In this document: positions 1-6,054 of the stretch, one piece after another
Position numbering within the stretch: the first letter of the stretch is position 1
Layout: the number at the start of each line of letters is the position of its first letter
NCBI GenBank assembly: GCA_020056205.1
Contig: JAGVIF010000248.1
Coordinates: 1 to 12,221 of the forward strand
Length of the DNA stretch: 12,221 nucleotides
Source: Lentisphaeria bacterium
GTDB taxonomy: Bacteria; Verrucomicrobiota; Lentisphaeria; Victivallales; GWF2-50-93
Direction: 5' to 3'
The notes under the pieces: model-generated
Seen by the model: only the letters and a program-made list of their open reading frames with translations
Database searches by the model: none
Told to the model about the DNA's origin: nothing
Position numbers and translations under genes: made by a program

Positions 1-1
1 A

Positions 2-178
2 ATAGCGATAACCGACCCCGAAAAAGGCGGCAGTTTCAAAAAAGTAGTTTGCGATCTCCGAGCGCAAAAAACAAGACGATTTGCTCTTTGCGCCAAGGAT
101 GTCGCAAGCTACTTGCGATTTTCGCAGTTTATCGAAGTGAAACTTAAATATAAAGGACAAAAAATATTACGCGTATGA
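2..178 (+). CDS. C-terminal end of an unidentified protein, cut by the window edge (tentative)
   Basis: One reading frame is open from the window edge to a TGA at 176-178 and gives 58 residues, beginning IAITDPEKGGSFKKVVCDLR and ending KLKYKGQKILRV. The composition (alternating hydrophobic and Lys residues) looks like genuine protein, probably beta-rich, but I do not recognise a family. The stop overlaps the ATG of the following GH20-like gene as ATGA, a usual arrangement for translational coupling; this would explain why that gene has only a badly spaced ribosome site (AAAGGA at 152-157, 17 bases before the ATG). Against it: another frame is also open for 48 codons, a 58-codon open stretch arises by chance now and then, and bases 102-122 form a perfect terminator-like hairpin that would sit inside the gene. 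If real, it is the upstream member of the same operon. Confidence 0.35.
   Translation: MAITDPEKGGSFKKVVCDLRAQKTRRFALCAKDVASYLRFSQFIEVKLKYKGQKILRV
44..126. repeat. Nested and mutually exclusive hairpins upstream of the GH20-like gene
   Basis: Several inverted repeats share the same sequence. GTAGTTTGCGA (44-54) pairs with TCGCAAGCTAC (102-112) with one wobble; inside it GCGCAAA (62-68) pairs perfectly with TTTGCGC (87-93). Alternatively TCGCAAG (102-108) pairs perfectly with CTTGCGA (112-118) over a 3-base loop and is followed by TTTT, like a short intrinsic terminator on the + strand. A third option pairs TGCGA (114-118) with TCGCA (122-126). These folds cannot coexist, so the region could be an attenuator, an upstream gene's terminator, or a by-product of the iterated TTGCGA/TCGCAA words. 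It overlaps the tentative upstream coding frame. Confidence 0.4.
114..126 (+). repeat. Iterated 11-mer GCGATTTTCGC, copy 1
   Basis: Exact copy at 115-125 with T and A as complementary flanks, so the stem is 5 bp (TGCGA/TCGCA) over TTT. It lies upstream of the GH20-like gene; in the tentative coding frame it is read TTG CGA TTT TCG CAG, a frame unlike any of the other copies. Confidence 0.6.
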
Positions 179-2097
179 AAAACTTTGAATTTCGCGCCGT
201 TCAGCTCGATCTGGCGCGGCAGATGGAAACGCTCGATACGATCCGGCATTTCATTGATGTCGCCAAACAGTTCGGTTTTAACGCCGTGGCCCTGTATCTC
301 GAAGGCCGGGTGCGCACGAAGACTTTTCCCTGGCCGACTCCCGAAGAGAGCTACACGCCCGGCCAGATGCGGGAGATTGTGGCCTACGCTACGCAACAGC
401 AGATGGATGTGATCCCGATCGTCTCCACGCTCGGACATGTCGAGCTGTTTCTCCGGCACGAACCCGTCCATCCGCTGGCGGAACTCCGCGACGGCGGTGT
501 GGGACGCATGGGAACTCATCGGCTGAACGCCTTTTGTCCTTCGCTGGAGGAGACCTACCGGTTTCTGGAAGACTATGTCACGGAACTGACAGAAATTTTT
601 TCATCGCGGTATTTTCATGTCGGCTGCGACGAAGTCTGGGACATGGGGTGTTGCCCGCTCTGCGCCGAGCGGCTTCGGAAAGGGGAGCGACTCGATGATC
701 TTTTTGCCGGACACATCGCGCGGGTGCATCGGATCCTCTCCGGAAAGCTGGGGCGGCGCCTCATCATGTGGGATGATCTTCTGGAGGAACTGCCCCTGGC
801 GCTGGAGGCCATTCCCACCGATATCATCCAGTGCGTGTGGCAATACGACGCCTTCGTCGAGCAGACGAAAACCCATTGGGGCCGCCGTCGCCGCGATCAT
901 CGCATGGCGGATTACGACCGGCGGGGAATCTCCTACGTGGTGGGGCCCTGGGCGGCGTGCGGTACGCGGAACACAGAGTCTCTGACGCACTACGCCCGGC
1001 GTTTTCATCCGATGGGTGGCTTGCTGACACTTTGGGACGGCCATCCCCTAGAGGATCAATATGCCGTCATCACTTTTGCCGGACGGCTTTGGAGCAATCC
1101 GGAGGCGGAGGATGGCCGGAAGATTTGCGACCAAGCCTATGCGGAATTGTTCGGACTCGATGACCCGACGTTTCTGCAAGCGCTTTGGGCCGCCAAGTCC
1201 GTGGGGCCCCTGAGCAAGCGCCAAACGCCGGCGGCCTTTCTGCGCGGCCCCTTGACGCCCTACGCGTTTGAGCGCGCCAATCAGGCGCGTTTGCTGGGAA
1301 TGGTGCTCGGATCATTCCGCGACCGCGTTCCGGCCGGGTTTCCACGGAATGTGCTGGACGGGATTCTTATGAGCCTGCGGCGGGAGCTGGTTCAATACGA
1401 GATTCGGGACATCATGGAAGGTCTCTACGAAGGCTGGAACGGGGGAGTCAACCGACAGGCGGCGCTGCTGGACAAGGGACGCAAATTGCTTGAAGATCTC
1501 ATCGCGATCGCGGATCGCCGCGACGCAGTCTGGCGGCGCGAGCGTCCGAACATTGTCGCGGCGCAAGAAGGAAACACCGGGAAGTTCGAGAGCAACCTGT
1601 GCGACAAACTGGCGGCTTTTTTTAAAACGGTGGAAACCGGTCAACTGCGGGAGACGGGTCTCTTCGTGATCCGCTATTCCCTGCCGGACTATTTCGGCTG
1701 GCCGGCCACCAAGTGGAACGTGCAGTATGAAGGTTCAGAGGAGTGGGTCTTGCTCGACAGCGGCATGCCAAAACCTTGGGATGGCGATTATAGCGATTGT
1801 CCGTTTTTTACGGTTAAACATCCCATTTCGGGGAATCGCCGGCCGCTCCGGGCGAGAGTGGAGGTTACTGGTTACGGCGGTATTGGCATCCTCTACGTGG
1901 AGGTGCGCATTGGCCGGGAGAGTTTTCGGCCCGTGCGCATAGAGAATATTGCCGGGTTGGTGCAAGACCCCGATAACATCCTAGTGGACGATACCGGGTC
2001 ATGCTGGCTCGGGGAAGCCTCCACCGCAGAAGCCTTTCACAACCCCGCGATGGCGCGACAAGTCCATACGCTGGAGATAGTGTTGCGTCAATCGTAA
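175..2097 (+). CDS. GH20-like (HEXDC-type) beta-N-acetylhexosaminidase, cytoplasmic
   Basis: Predicted glycosidase releasing terminal beta-linked GlcNAc or GalNAc by substrate-assisted catalysis. A TIM barrel starts almost at residue 7 (RAVQLDLARQ) and runs to roughly residue 350. The signature HVGCDEVWDMG (148-158) holds the GH20 Asp-Glu pair, D152 and E153; the wording resembles the HIGCDEV motif of hexosaminidase D (HEXDC) proteins, which like this one lack the GH20b N-terminal domain. Barrel positions W199-D200-D201 and GPWAACGTRN (257-266) fit a substrate pocket. A Cys cluster (C159, C160, C163) follows the catalytic pair. Residues 360-480 look helical and 490-640 beta-rich; I cannot assign this C-terminal part. 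No signal peptide is present, so it probably acts on imported oligosaccharides. ATG 175 is the first possible start (in-frame stop at 151-153). Its third-position GC looks higher than in the neighbours. Family sure, exact substrate unknown. Confidence 0.88.
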   Translation: MKNFEFRAVQLDLARQMETLDTIRHFIDVAKQFGFNAVALYLEGRVRTKTFPWPTPEESYTPGQMREIVAYATQQQMDVIPIVSTLGHVELFLRHEPVHPLAELRDGGVGRMGTHRLNAFCPSLEETYRFLEDYVTELTEIFSSRYFHVGCDEVWDMGCCPLCAERLRKGERLDDLFAGHIARVHRILSGKLGRRLIMWDDLLEELPLALEAIPTDIIQCVWQYDAFVEQTKTHWGRRRRDHRMADYDRRGISYVVGPWAACGTRNTESLTHYARRFHPMGGLLTLWDGHPLEDQYAVITFAGRLWSNPEAEDGRKICDQAYAELFGLDDPTFLQALWAAKSVGPLSKRQTPAAFLRGPLTPYAFERANQARLLGMVLGSFRDRVPAGFPRNVLDGILMSLRRELVQYEIRDIMEGLYEGWNGGVNRQAALLDKGRKLLEDLIAIADRRDAVWRRERPNIVAAQEGNTGKFESNLCDKLAAFFKTVETGQLRETGLFVIRYSLPDYFGWPATKWNVQYEGSEEWVLLDSGMPKPWDGDYSDCPFFTVKHPISGNRRPLRARVEVTGYGGIGILYVEVRIGRESFRPVRIENIAGLVQDPDNILVDDTGSCWLGEASTAEAFHNPAMARQVHTLEIVLRQS

Positions 2098-2194
2098 GGC
2101 GTCAGGAGAAGACAGCTTGGATTTAAGATTTTTTTTCGGCTCTTTCTCAAATCGAGTGGACAACTCGATTCGAAAGATTATGAACAATTTACCC

Positions 2195-2219
2195 GAGGCA
2201 ATTGCAAAATTGCTTCTTT
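2195..2219 (+). terminator. Possible intrinsic terminator after the GH20-like gene
   Basis: GAGGCAATT (2195-2203) pairs with AATTGCTTC (2208-2216) with one G-T wobble around a GCAA (GNRA-type) loop, followed by only three T. The stem is AT-rich and the U tract poor, so termination would be weak. A second perfect 8-bp hairpin, AATCGAGT (2150-2157) with ACTCGATT (2163-2170), precedes it but has no T run on either side. Confidence 0.3.
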
Positions 2220-2222
2220 GAA

Positions 2223-2394
2223 CTGATTTCAAAGTTGGAGTTCACGGCTTTAGCGTGTTTTCCAAGTTCATTGAATGCACGCTGACCTGTCTGCGTGCCT
2301 GCCTGAGCGAGGACGCTCGCAGTCAGGCGGACACGCACAGGCAGAAGCTGTGAACTCCGGCAGATTACCCCGTAATTCGGAGTTTTGAAATCAG
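2223..2394. repeat. Long palindromic repeat element (MITE- or REP-like) between glycosidase genes
   Basis: The outer arms CTGATTTCAAA (2223-2233) and TTTGAAATCAG (2384-2394) are perfect 11-base inverted repeats. A second pair of arms, GGAGTTCACGGCTT (2237-2250) and AAGCTGTGAACTCC (2345-2358), matches over 14 bases with one wobble. The centre folds into a strong hairpin from 2286 to 2341: CCTGT/ACAGG, GCGTG/CACGC, GCCTGA/TCAGGC and GCGAG/CTCGC around a GACG loop. The right arm carries an extra hairpin at 2354-2383 (ACTCCG/CGGAGT enclosing ATTAC/GTAAT). No coding sequence and no clear target-site duplication are visible. The structure suggests a non-autonomous mobile palindrome; mobility is inference. 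The remainder of the 2098-2468 gap holds small hairpins, a T8 run (2129-2136) and the leader described next. Confidence 0.65.
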
Positions 2395-2410
2395 CTCACT
2401 CACTTAAAAC

Positions 2411-2472
2411 AAGAAGGAGGATTATTTTCCCGGGTGCGAATGAGTTGCTTGGGAAAAGGAGAGTATTTATGA
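2411..2472 (+). promoter_or_regulatory. Ribosome sites and possible 10-12 residue leader peptide before the six-hairpin glycosidase
   Basis: There are two Shine-Dalgarno-like sites. AAAGGAG (2455-2461) lies 7 bases before ATG 2469 and decides that start. A perfect AAGGAGG (2414-2420) lies farther upstream and points to no long frame; it is followed by GTG 2434 and ATG 2440 in one frame, giving a mini-ORF (MSCLGKGEYL from ATG 2440) whose TGA (2470-2472) overlaps the glycosidase ATG as ATGA. The spacing to ATG 2440 (19 bases) or GTG 2434 (13) is longer than ideal. It may be a coupling leader or a relic ribosome site. Confidence 0.4.
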
Positions 2473-4607
2473 ACTACAAGAATAACATTCCCTTTATCAA
2501 GAAGGGGCTTGAAGTAAGCCAGATCAGCTTTTCCGGAGGGCGGACCGCCGCCAGCATCGCCAGGCATGGCGGCCTGACGATGATTGACTACTATGGCGGA
2601 CAGTCCATCGGTGACACCCACTTTTACAAGTCGGATCCGATCTCCGCATGGGGCATGCTTTTCCGTCCCTGCGTTTCCATTGATGGCGACCTCTATTATC
2701 TGGAATTCAATGACACGCTTATCTATCCGTTCGGCTATTCCAGCCGGTGCCGTCTGGCGGATCTCGCCTTTTCGCATGGGATGTGGCTGCTCAACGACGC
2801 CATCGTTTTCACGCTGGACATTCTGGACAAGCCGGTCGATGCGAAGGTCATCTTCAAGCTCATCAACACGGACACCTGCACCCGCATAGACAAGCCGACG
2901 AGAACTTGGGAGAACTTTGCAATGGACGCGAAAACCGGCGCGGCCATCGCCTCGGCCAGGAGCGCATATCCGGCGGAGTCCCAAAAACTGCGGCAAATAC
3001 CCAAGGATGGCCTTGCGAAGAAAATGAACGACCTCTGTTCCCCCAATGTCTCTTCGGAAACGTGGATTGGCGTTGTGTCGGCGTTGGAGCTTTCGTTCAG
3101 GGAAACACCACACGGTTTCAGAAAGTTTTATTTTGATTCTCCCTGCCGAAAAGGGGGGAACTCAATTTCTCTGGCCTTTGGGCATCAGGGCCGGCCGGCT
3201 TTTCTCGAACGCCTCTCGGCGCTCCGTTCCACCGCCGCCAAGGAGGCGGACGAACTCGTGAAGAAATACCTTCGCATGACGTCCAAGGCGAAAATATCAA
3301 TCAAAGGACGCAAGACCGCCCAGTCCCTGCTCAACAACGTCGTGCCCATCATCGATTCGCTGAAGATCAAGGATATTCCGGGTGCAATGCGCTCCGCCGA
3401 TTCGGGCTACTGGGTCTGGGGCTGGGACAGCATGATATTCCCCGACGGGATGGGTTTTTCAGGCGACACCGCCTTCATGGAGGACATGCTTGACTTTTAC
3501 CGCAGGACGGCCGATCCTGAATATGGCATCATCCATCAGATGCGGCTCGATGAGAAAGCGATCCTGACCATGGAGTTCGCGGCCCAGTGCATTTATATCG
3601 TGCTCCTCTATCGCACCTACGTGTTGACCGGGAATATGAAACTGCTTGAAAAACACATGCCTTTTGCCAAGTGGATCATCGCCAAGGCTGGTGAAGATGA
3701 GGTTGCTGGATCAGGATTGATGAAAAGCACCACTCTCTACCCGGACAATCCGGCCGATCTGGAGCAGGACGGCGACGATATCAGCATCTTTGACAACAGC
3801 ATTTATTACCAGGCGCTCAGGGTCATGGCTGAGCTTTCTGAGGAAGTCGGCAACTCAGCGGATGCTGCGGATTACACCCGTAAGGCGTTGCGGACACAGG
3901 CAGGTTTTCAAAAGTTCTTCGATAAAAAGCAGGGCTATTTTGTGGATAGTCTTTCCGCAAAGGACTTTTCCCCGCGCCGCCACTATCCGCTCTATGCCAT
4001 TCTCTGGCTCACTCCTTTCGCGGCGGAACTGGTCAAGGGTAATGAGAAATCCATAATCCGGTTCATGAAGAGGAATTTTCCAGCCCGCCACGGACTGCGC
4101 ATGCTTCCGAAATGGGACACCCGCTTCATGTATGACGGCTGCCAATTGGGAATGTATATGCCGTGCATCGAGAATTTCTACCGCGAGATGATGAAGATCG
4201 GGCGCGATTCCAAAGAGATCGCCAGGATCTTCGACAACATGGAATGGTTCTGGAACCAGGTCTGCGTGCTTGAAGCGCTCACCTGCGAATGTGAAAACCA
4301 TGGTGTCACCCTAGACAACCCCGGGCGAAAACAGGCGTTCGCCGCCAAAGCCTGGCTCAACATGTTCTATCAGATCGCGGCGGGACTGAATATCTCCATC
4401 AGGGGGTTGTCTTTTTCCGCCTGCGATTCCCCGGAGATCACCATCGAAAAGCTGTGTGTCCGAGGCAAGACGCTGGATGTCGAAATCAGCGGACGAGGCT
4501 GGAAGATTGGCAGTCTTCTTCTCAACGGGAAAGCTGTCCTGGCGCCTTTCACCATTCCTTTTTCCGATCTCAAAAAGAGCAATCGAATTGTCATAAAACG
4601 CAAATAA
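2469..4607 (+). CDS. Six-hairpin (alpha/alpha)6-barrel glycosidase, family not assigned
   Basis: The 712-residue protein has an N-terminal beta-rich domain (about 10-240), a linking helix (245-270), a helical barrel (about 280-645) and a short beta C-terminus (650-712), the layout of six-hairpin glycosidases (GH37, GH63, GH78 and debranching-enzyme relatives). SGYWVWGWDS (312-321) resembles the WDS loop of these families and FDNSIYYQAL (441-450) a later barrel loop; the region with E369 and the D435-D437 cluster could hold catalytic acids, which I cannot fix. No signal peptide, so a cytoplasmic glycosidase is inferred. ATG 2469 is chosen for its ideal upstream AAAGGAG; a TTG at 2385 in the same frame lies inside the palindromic repeat and is unlikely. 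The gene ends in three tandem TAA codons (4605-4613), 25 bases before the esterase, so it leads a three-gene operon. Sugar specificity is unknown. Confidence 0.7.
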   Translation: MNYKNNIPFIKKGLEVSQISFSGGRTAASIARHGGLTMIDYYGGQSIGDTHFYKSDPISAWGMLFRPCVSIDGDLYYLEFNDTLIYPFGYSSRCRLADLAFSHGMWLLNDAIVFTLDILDKPVDAKVIFKLINTDTCTRIDKPTRTWENFAMDAKTGAAIASARSAYPAESQKLRQIPKDGLAKKMNDLCSPNVSSETWIGVVSALELSFRETPHGFRKFYFDSPCRKGGNSISLAFGHQGRPAFLERLSALRSTAAKEADELVKKYLRMTSKAKISIKGRKTAQSLLNNVVPIIDSLKIKDIPGAMRSADSGYWVWGWDSMIFPDGMGFSGDTAFMEDMLDFYRRTADPEYGIIHQMRLDEKAILTMEFAAQCIYIVLLYRTYVLTGNMKLLEKHMPFAKWIIAKAGEDEVAGSGLMKSTTLYPDNPADLEQDGDDISIFDNSIYYQALRVMAELSEEVGNSADAADYTRKALRTQAGFQKFFDKKQGYFVDSLSAKDFSPRRHYPLYAILWLTPFAAELVKGNEKSIIRFMKRNFPARHGLRMLPKWDTRFMYDGCQLGMYMPCIENFYREMMKIGRDSKEIARIFDNMEWFWNQVCVLEALTCECENHGVTLDNPGRKQAFAAKAWLNMFYQIAAGLNISIRGLSFSACDSPEITIEKLCVRGKTLDVEISGRGWKIGSLLLNGKAVLAPFTIPFSDLKKSNRIVIKRK

Positions 4608-4632
4608 TAATAAGTTAACGAAAGGATTTGTA

Positions 4633-6033
4633 ATGATTGGCAACAAATGGAAATGGTTTTTTTCACTTGTGTTATTTTTTGAACTTATAAAAGGAGTTAG
4701 CGCTATGGAATTGAATTTGAATCTGCCTTGGTCAACAAAGATGTCACCCCCGGCGGTACTGGAGCTGCAGTTTTATTCGCCGCAGTCGGATGACATGCTT
4801 TTTGGAGCGGTCAAGGAAGTGGAGATCCGCTGTCGCGCCGGGGTGCATCCCGTAGGTCTCAAATATGCAGTGAGCCGGAATTGCATGTCCACCCCGTTCA
4901 TCCAGGGTGATGCAGAGGCACTGCCAGCCAACACCTACGTGATCAAGGTACCTACTGAAAAGCTGTATCCGGGATTTTATGACGTGAAAGTATGGCTTGA
5001 TACTGGCGAAGCTAAAGCGATCGAAGGGATCAACGTCTTTGGATATCAGATTGAAAAGATGAAGGTGCGCGAGACACGGCCTGCGGATTTCGCAGATTTC
5101 TGGAACAAGGGCAAGGCGGTTCTCAAGACGATTCCGCTCGATGCTCAGGCCGGTGAGATGAAGACCTTCAAAGGCAAGGAAATAGACGCATACAACCTGG
5201 CGCAGGCCTGTCTGCCCGGAGATTACGATCCGAAGGGGCACAAGACCGAAGAAGTCGAAGCGTGCAAAGTTTCCTTCGCCAGTGTCAACGGATTACGCGT
5301 GTATGGCTGGCTGGCCAAGCCCAAGGGCGAAGGTCCGTTTCCGGCGATGCTGGTCCTGCCCGGCGGAGGAATCGCCCCGCGTCCGATGCCGCTGGAACAT
5401 GCGCGACACGGATATGTTTCCCTAGACATCCAGATCCACGGGCACGACGTGGACATCAAGGAATATCCCAAAGTTCCCGGCTATTACGACAATTTCACCT
5501 TCGAGCCGGTAGAGAAATTTTATTACCACACCGTCTATCTGAACGCGCTGCAGGCGATCAATTATCTGGTTTCGCGCCCGGACGTGGACAAACAAAAAAT
5601 AGTTCTCGTGGGCGGGAGCCAGGGCGGACGGCTGAGTGTGGTTCTCGCGGCGCTCGACGAGCGTGTCGCCGCAGTGGCGCCGGCCATCGCCCACAACGGC
5701 AACGTTGTATACACCCAGTGGGCTGAAGCGTGCGGCAAGGCCGGGAAGGACGGCATGGACATGGAAATTCCGCCCGTGCCCGCTGACACTCCCGAGCAAA
5801 AATGCCTGCCCTATTATGATGTGATGAACTTTGCGCCAAATGTAAAATGCCCGGCGCTCATGAACATCGGTTTGATTGATCCCGTCTCCCTGCCCACGGG
5901 AGTCTGGGCGATCTATCAGCGTCTTGGCAGCAGGGATAAACGGATAATACTATTGCCGGGCATGGCCCACGATTGGTCGGCGGAATTCGACCGACAGGCC
6001 TGGCGATGGCTCGACGAGAAACTTCCGAAATAA
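4633..6033 (+). CDS. Exported acetyl xylan esterase-like hydrolase (AXE1/CE7-type alpha/beta fold)
   Basis: Likely carbohydrate O-deacetylase acting outside the cytoplasm. Residues 1-24 form a signal peptide (KWK, then FFSLVLFF, cleavage after VSA). An Ig-like beta domain (about 40-135) precedes the alpha/beta-hydrolase (about 140-466). The nucleophile elbow GGSQGG (327-332, S329) matches the CE7 GxSQG motif; D416 in GLIDPVSLPTG and H446 in GMAHDW complete the triad at expected positions. Two CE7 details differ: the RGQ motif after the oxyanion region is replaced by QIHGHD (267-272) and the His is followed by Asp-Trp instead of Glu. Start ATG 4633 has GAAAGGA 7 bases upstream. It lies 25 bases after the glycosidase and 21 before the SGNH hydrolase. 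The exact ester (acetyl-xylan, another acetylated glycan, or a broader acyl ester) is open. Confidence 0.82.
   Translation: MIGNKWKWFFSLVLFFELIKGVSAMELNLNLPWSTKMSPPAVLELQFYSPQSDDMLFGAVKEVEIRCRAGVHPVGLKYAVSRNCMSTPFIQGDAEALPANTYVIKVPTEKLYPGFYDVKVWLDTGEAKAIEGINVFGYQIEKMKVRETRPADFADFWNKGKAVLKTIPLDAQAGEMKTFKGKEIDAYNLAQACLPGDYDPKGHKTEEVEACKVSFASVNGLRVYGWLAKPKGEGPFPAMLVLPGGGIAPRPMPLEHARHGYVSLDIQIHGHDVDIKEYPKVPGYYDNFTFEPVEKFYYHTVYLNALQAINYLVSRPDVDKQKIVLVGGSQGGRLSVVLAALDERVAAVAPAIAHNGNVVYTQWAEACGKAGKDGMDMEIPPVPADTPEQKCLPYYDVMNFAPNVKCPALMNIGLIDPVSLPTGVWAIYQRLGSRDKRIILLPGMAHDWSAEFDRQAWRWLDEKLPK
4691..4707 (+). promoter_or_regulatory. Internal Shine-Dalgarno and ATG just after the signal peptide of the esterase
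   Basis: AAGGAG (4691-4696) lies 8 bases before ATG 4705, which is Met25, the first residue after the predicted cleavage site VSA. Initiation here would give a leaderless cytoplasmic enzyme. The site may be incidental, since it encodes Lys-Gly-Val of the signal peptide end. Confidence 0.35.
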
Positions 6034-6054
6034 ATAGAAGGGAGCCAGAAAATT

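Noticed and set aside
1504..1511. GCGATCGC, the cyanobacterial HIP1 octamer
   Set aside because: I saw one copy, in a GC-rich coding stretch, with no sign of iteration in the window.
2129..2136. T8 run after the GH20 gene as an intrinsic terminator
   Set aside because: No stable stem lies directly before it; only a 3-bp pairing can be drawn.
1999..2232. Minus-strand frame of 77 residues across the end of the GH20 gene and the gap
   Set aside because: It lies partly antisense to a convincing gene and partly in hairpin-rich spacer, with no recognisable motif or ribosome site.
2219..2247. Sigma-70 promoter starting at TTGAAC for the three-gene operon
   Set aside because: At the proper spacing there is no -10-like hexamer, and the TTGAAC overlaps the palindrome arm.
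2385..2468. Upstream TTG start that would add 28 residues to the six-hairpin glycosidase
   Set aside because: The extension begins inside the palindromic repeat and lacks a ribosome site, while ATG 2469 has an ideal AAAGGAG 7 bases upstream.
3855..4301. Long antisense frame within the six-hairpin glycosidase gene
   Set aside because: Shadow of the coding frame; the sense protein shows family motifs and the antisense one does not.
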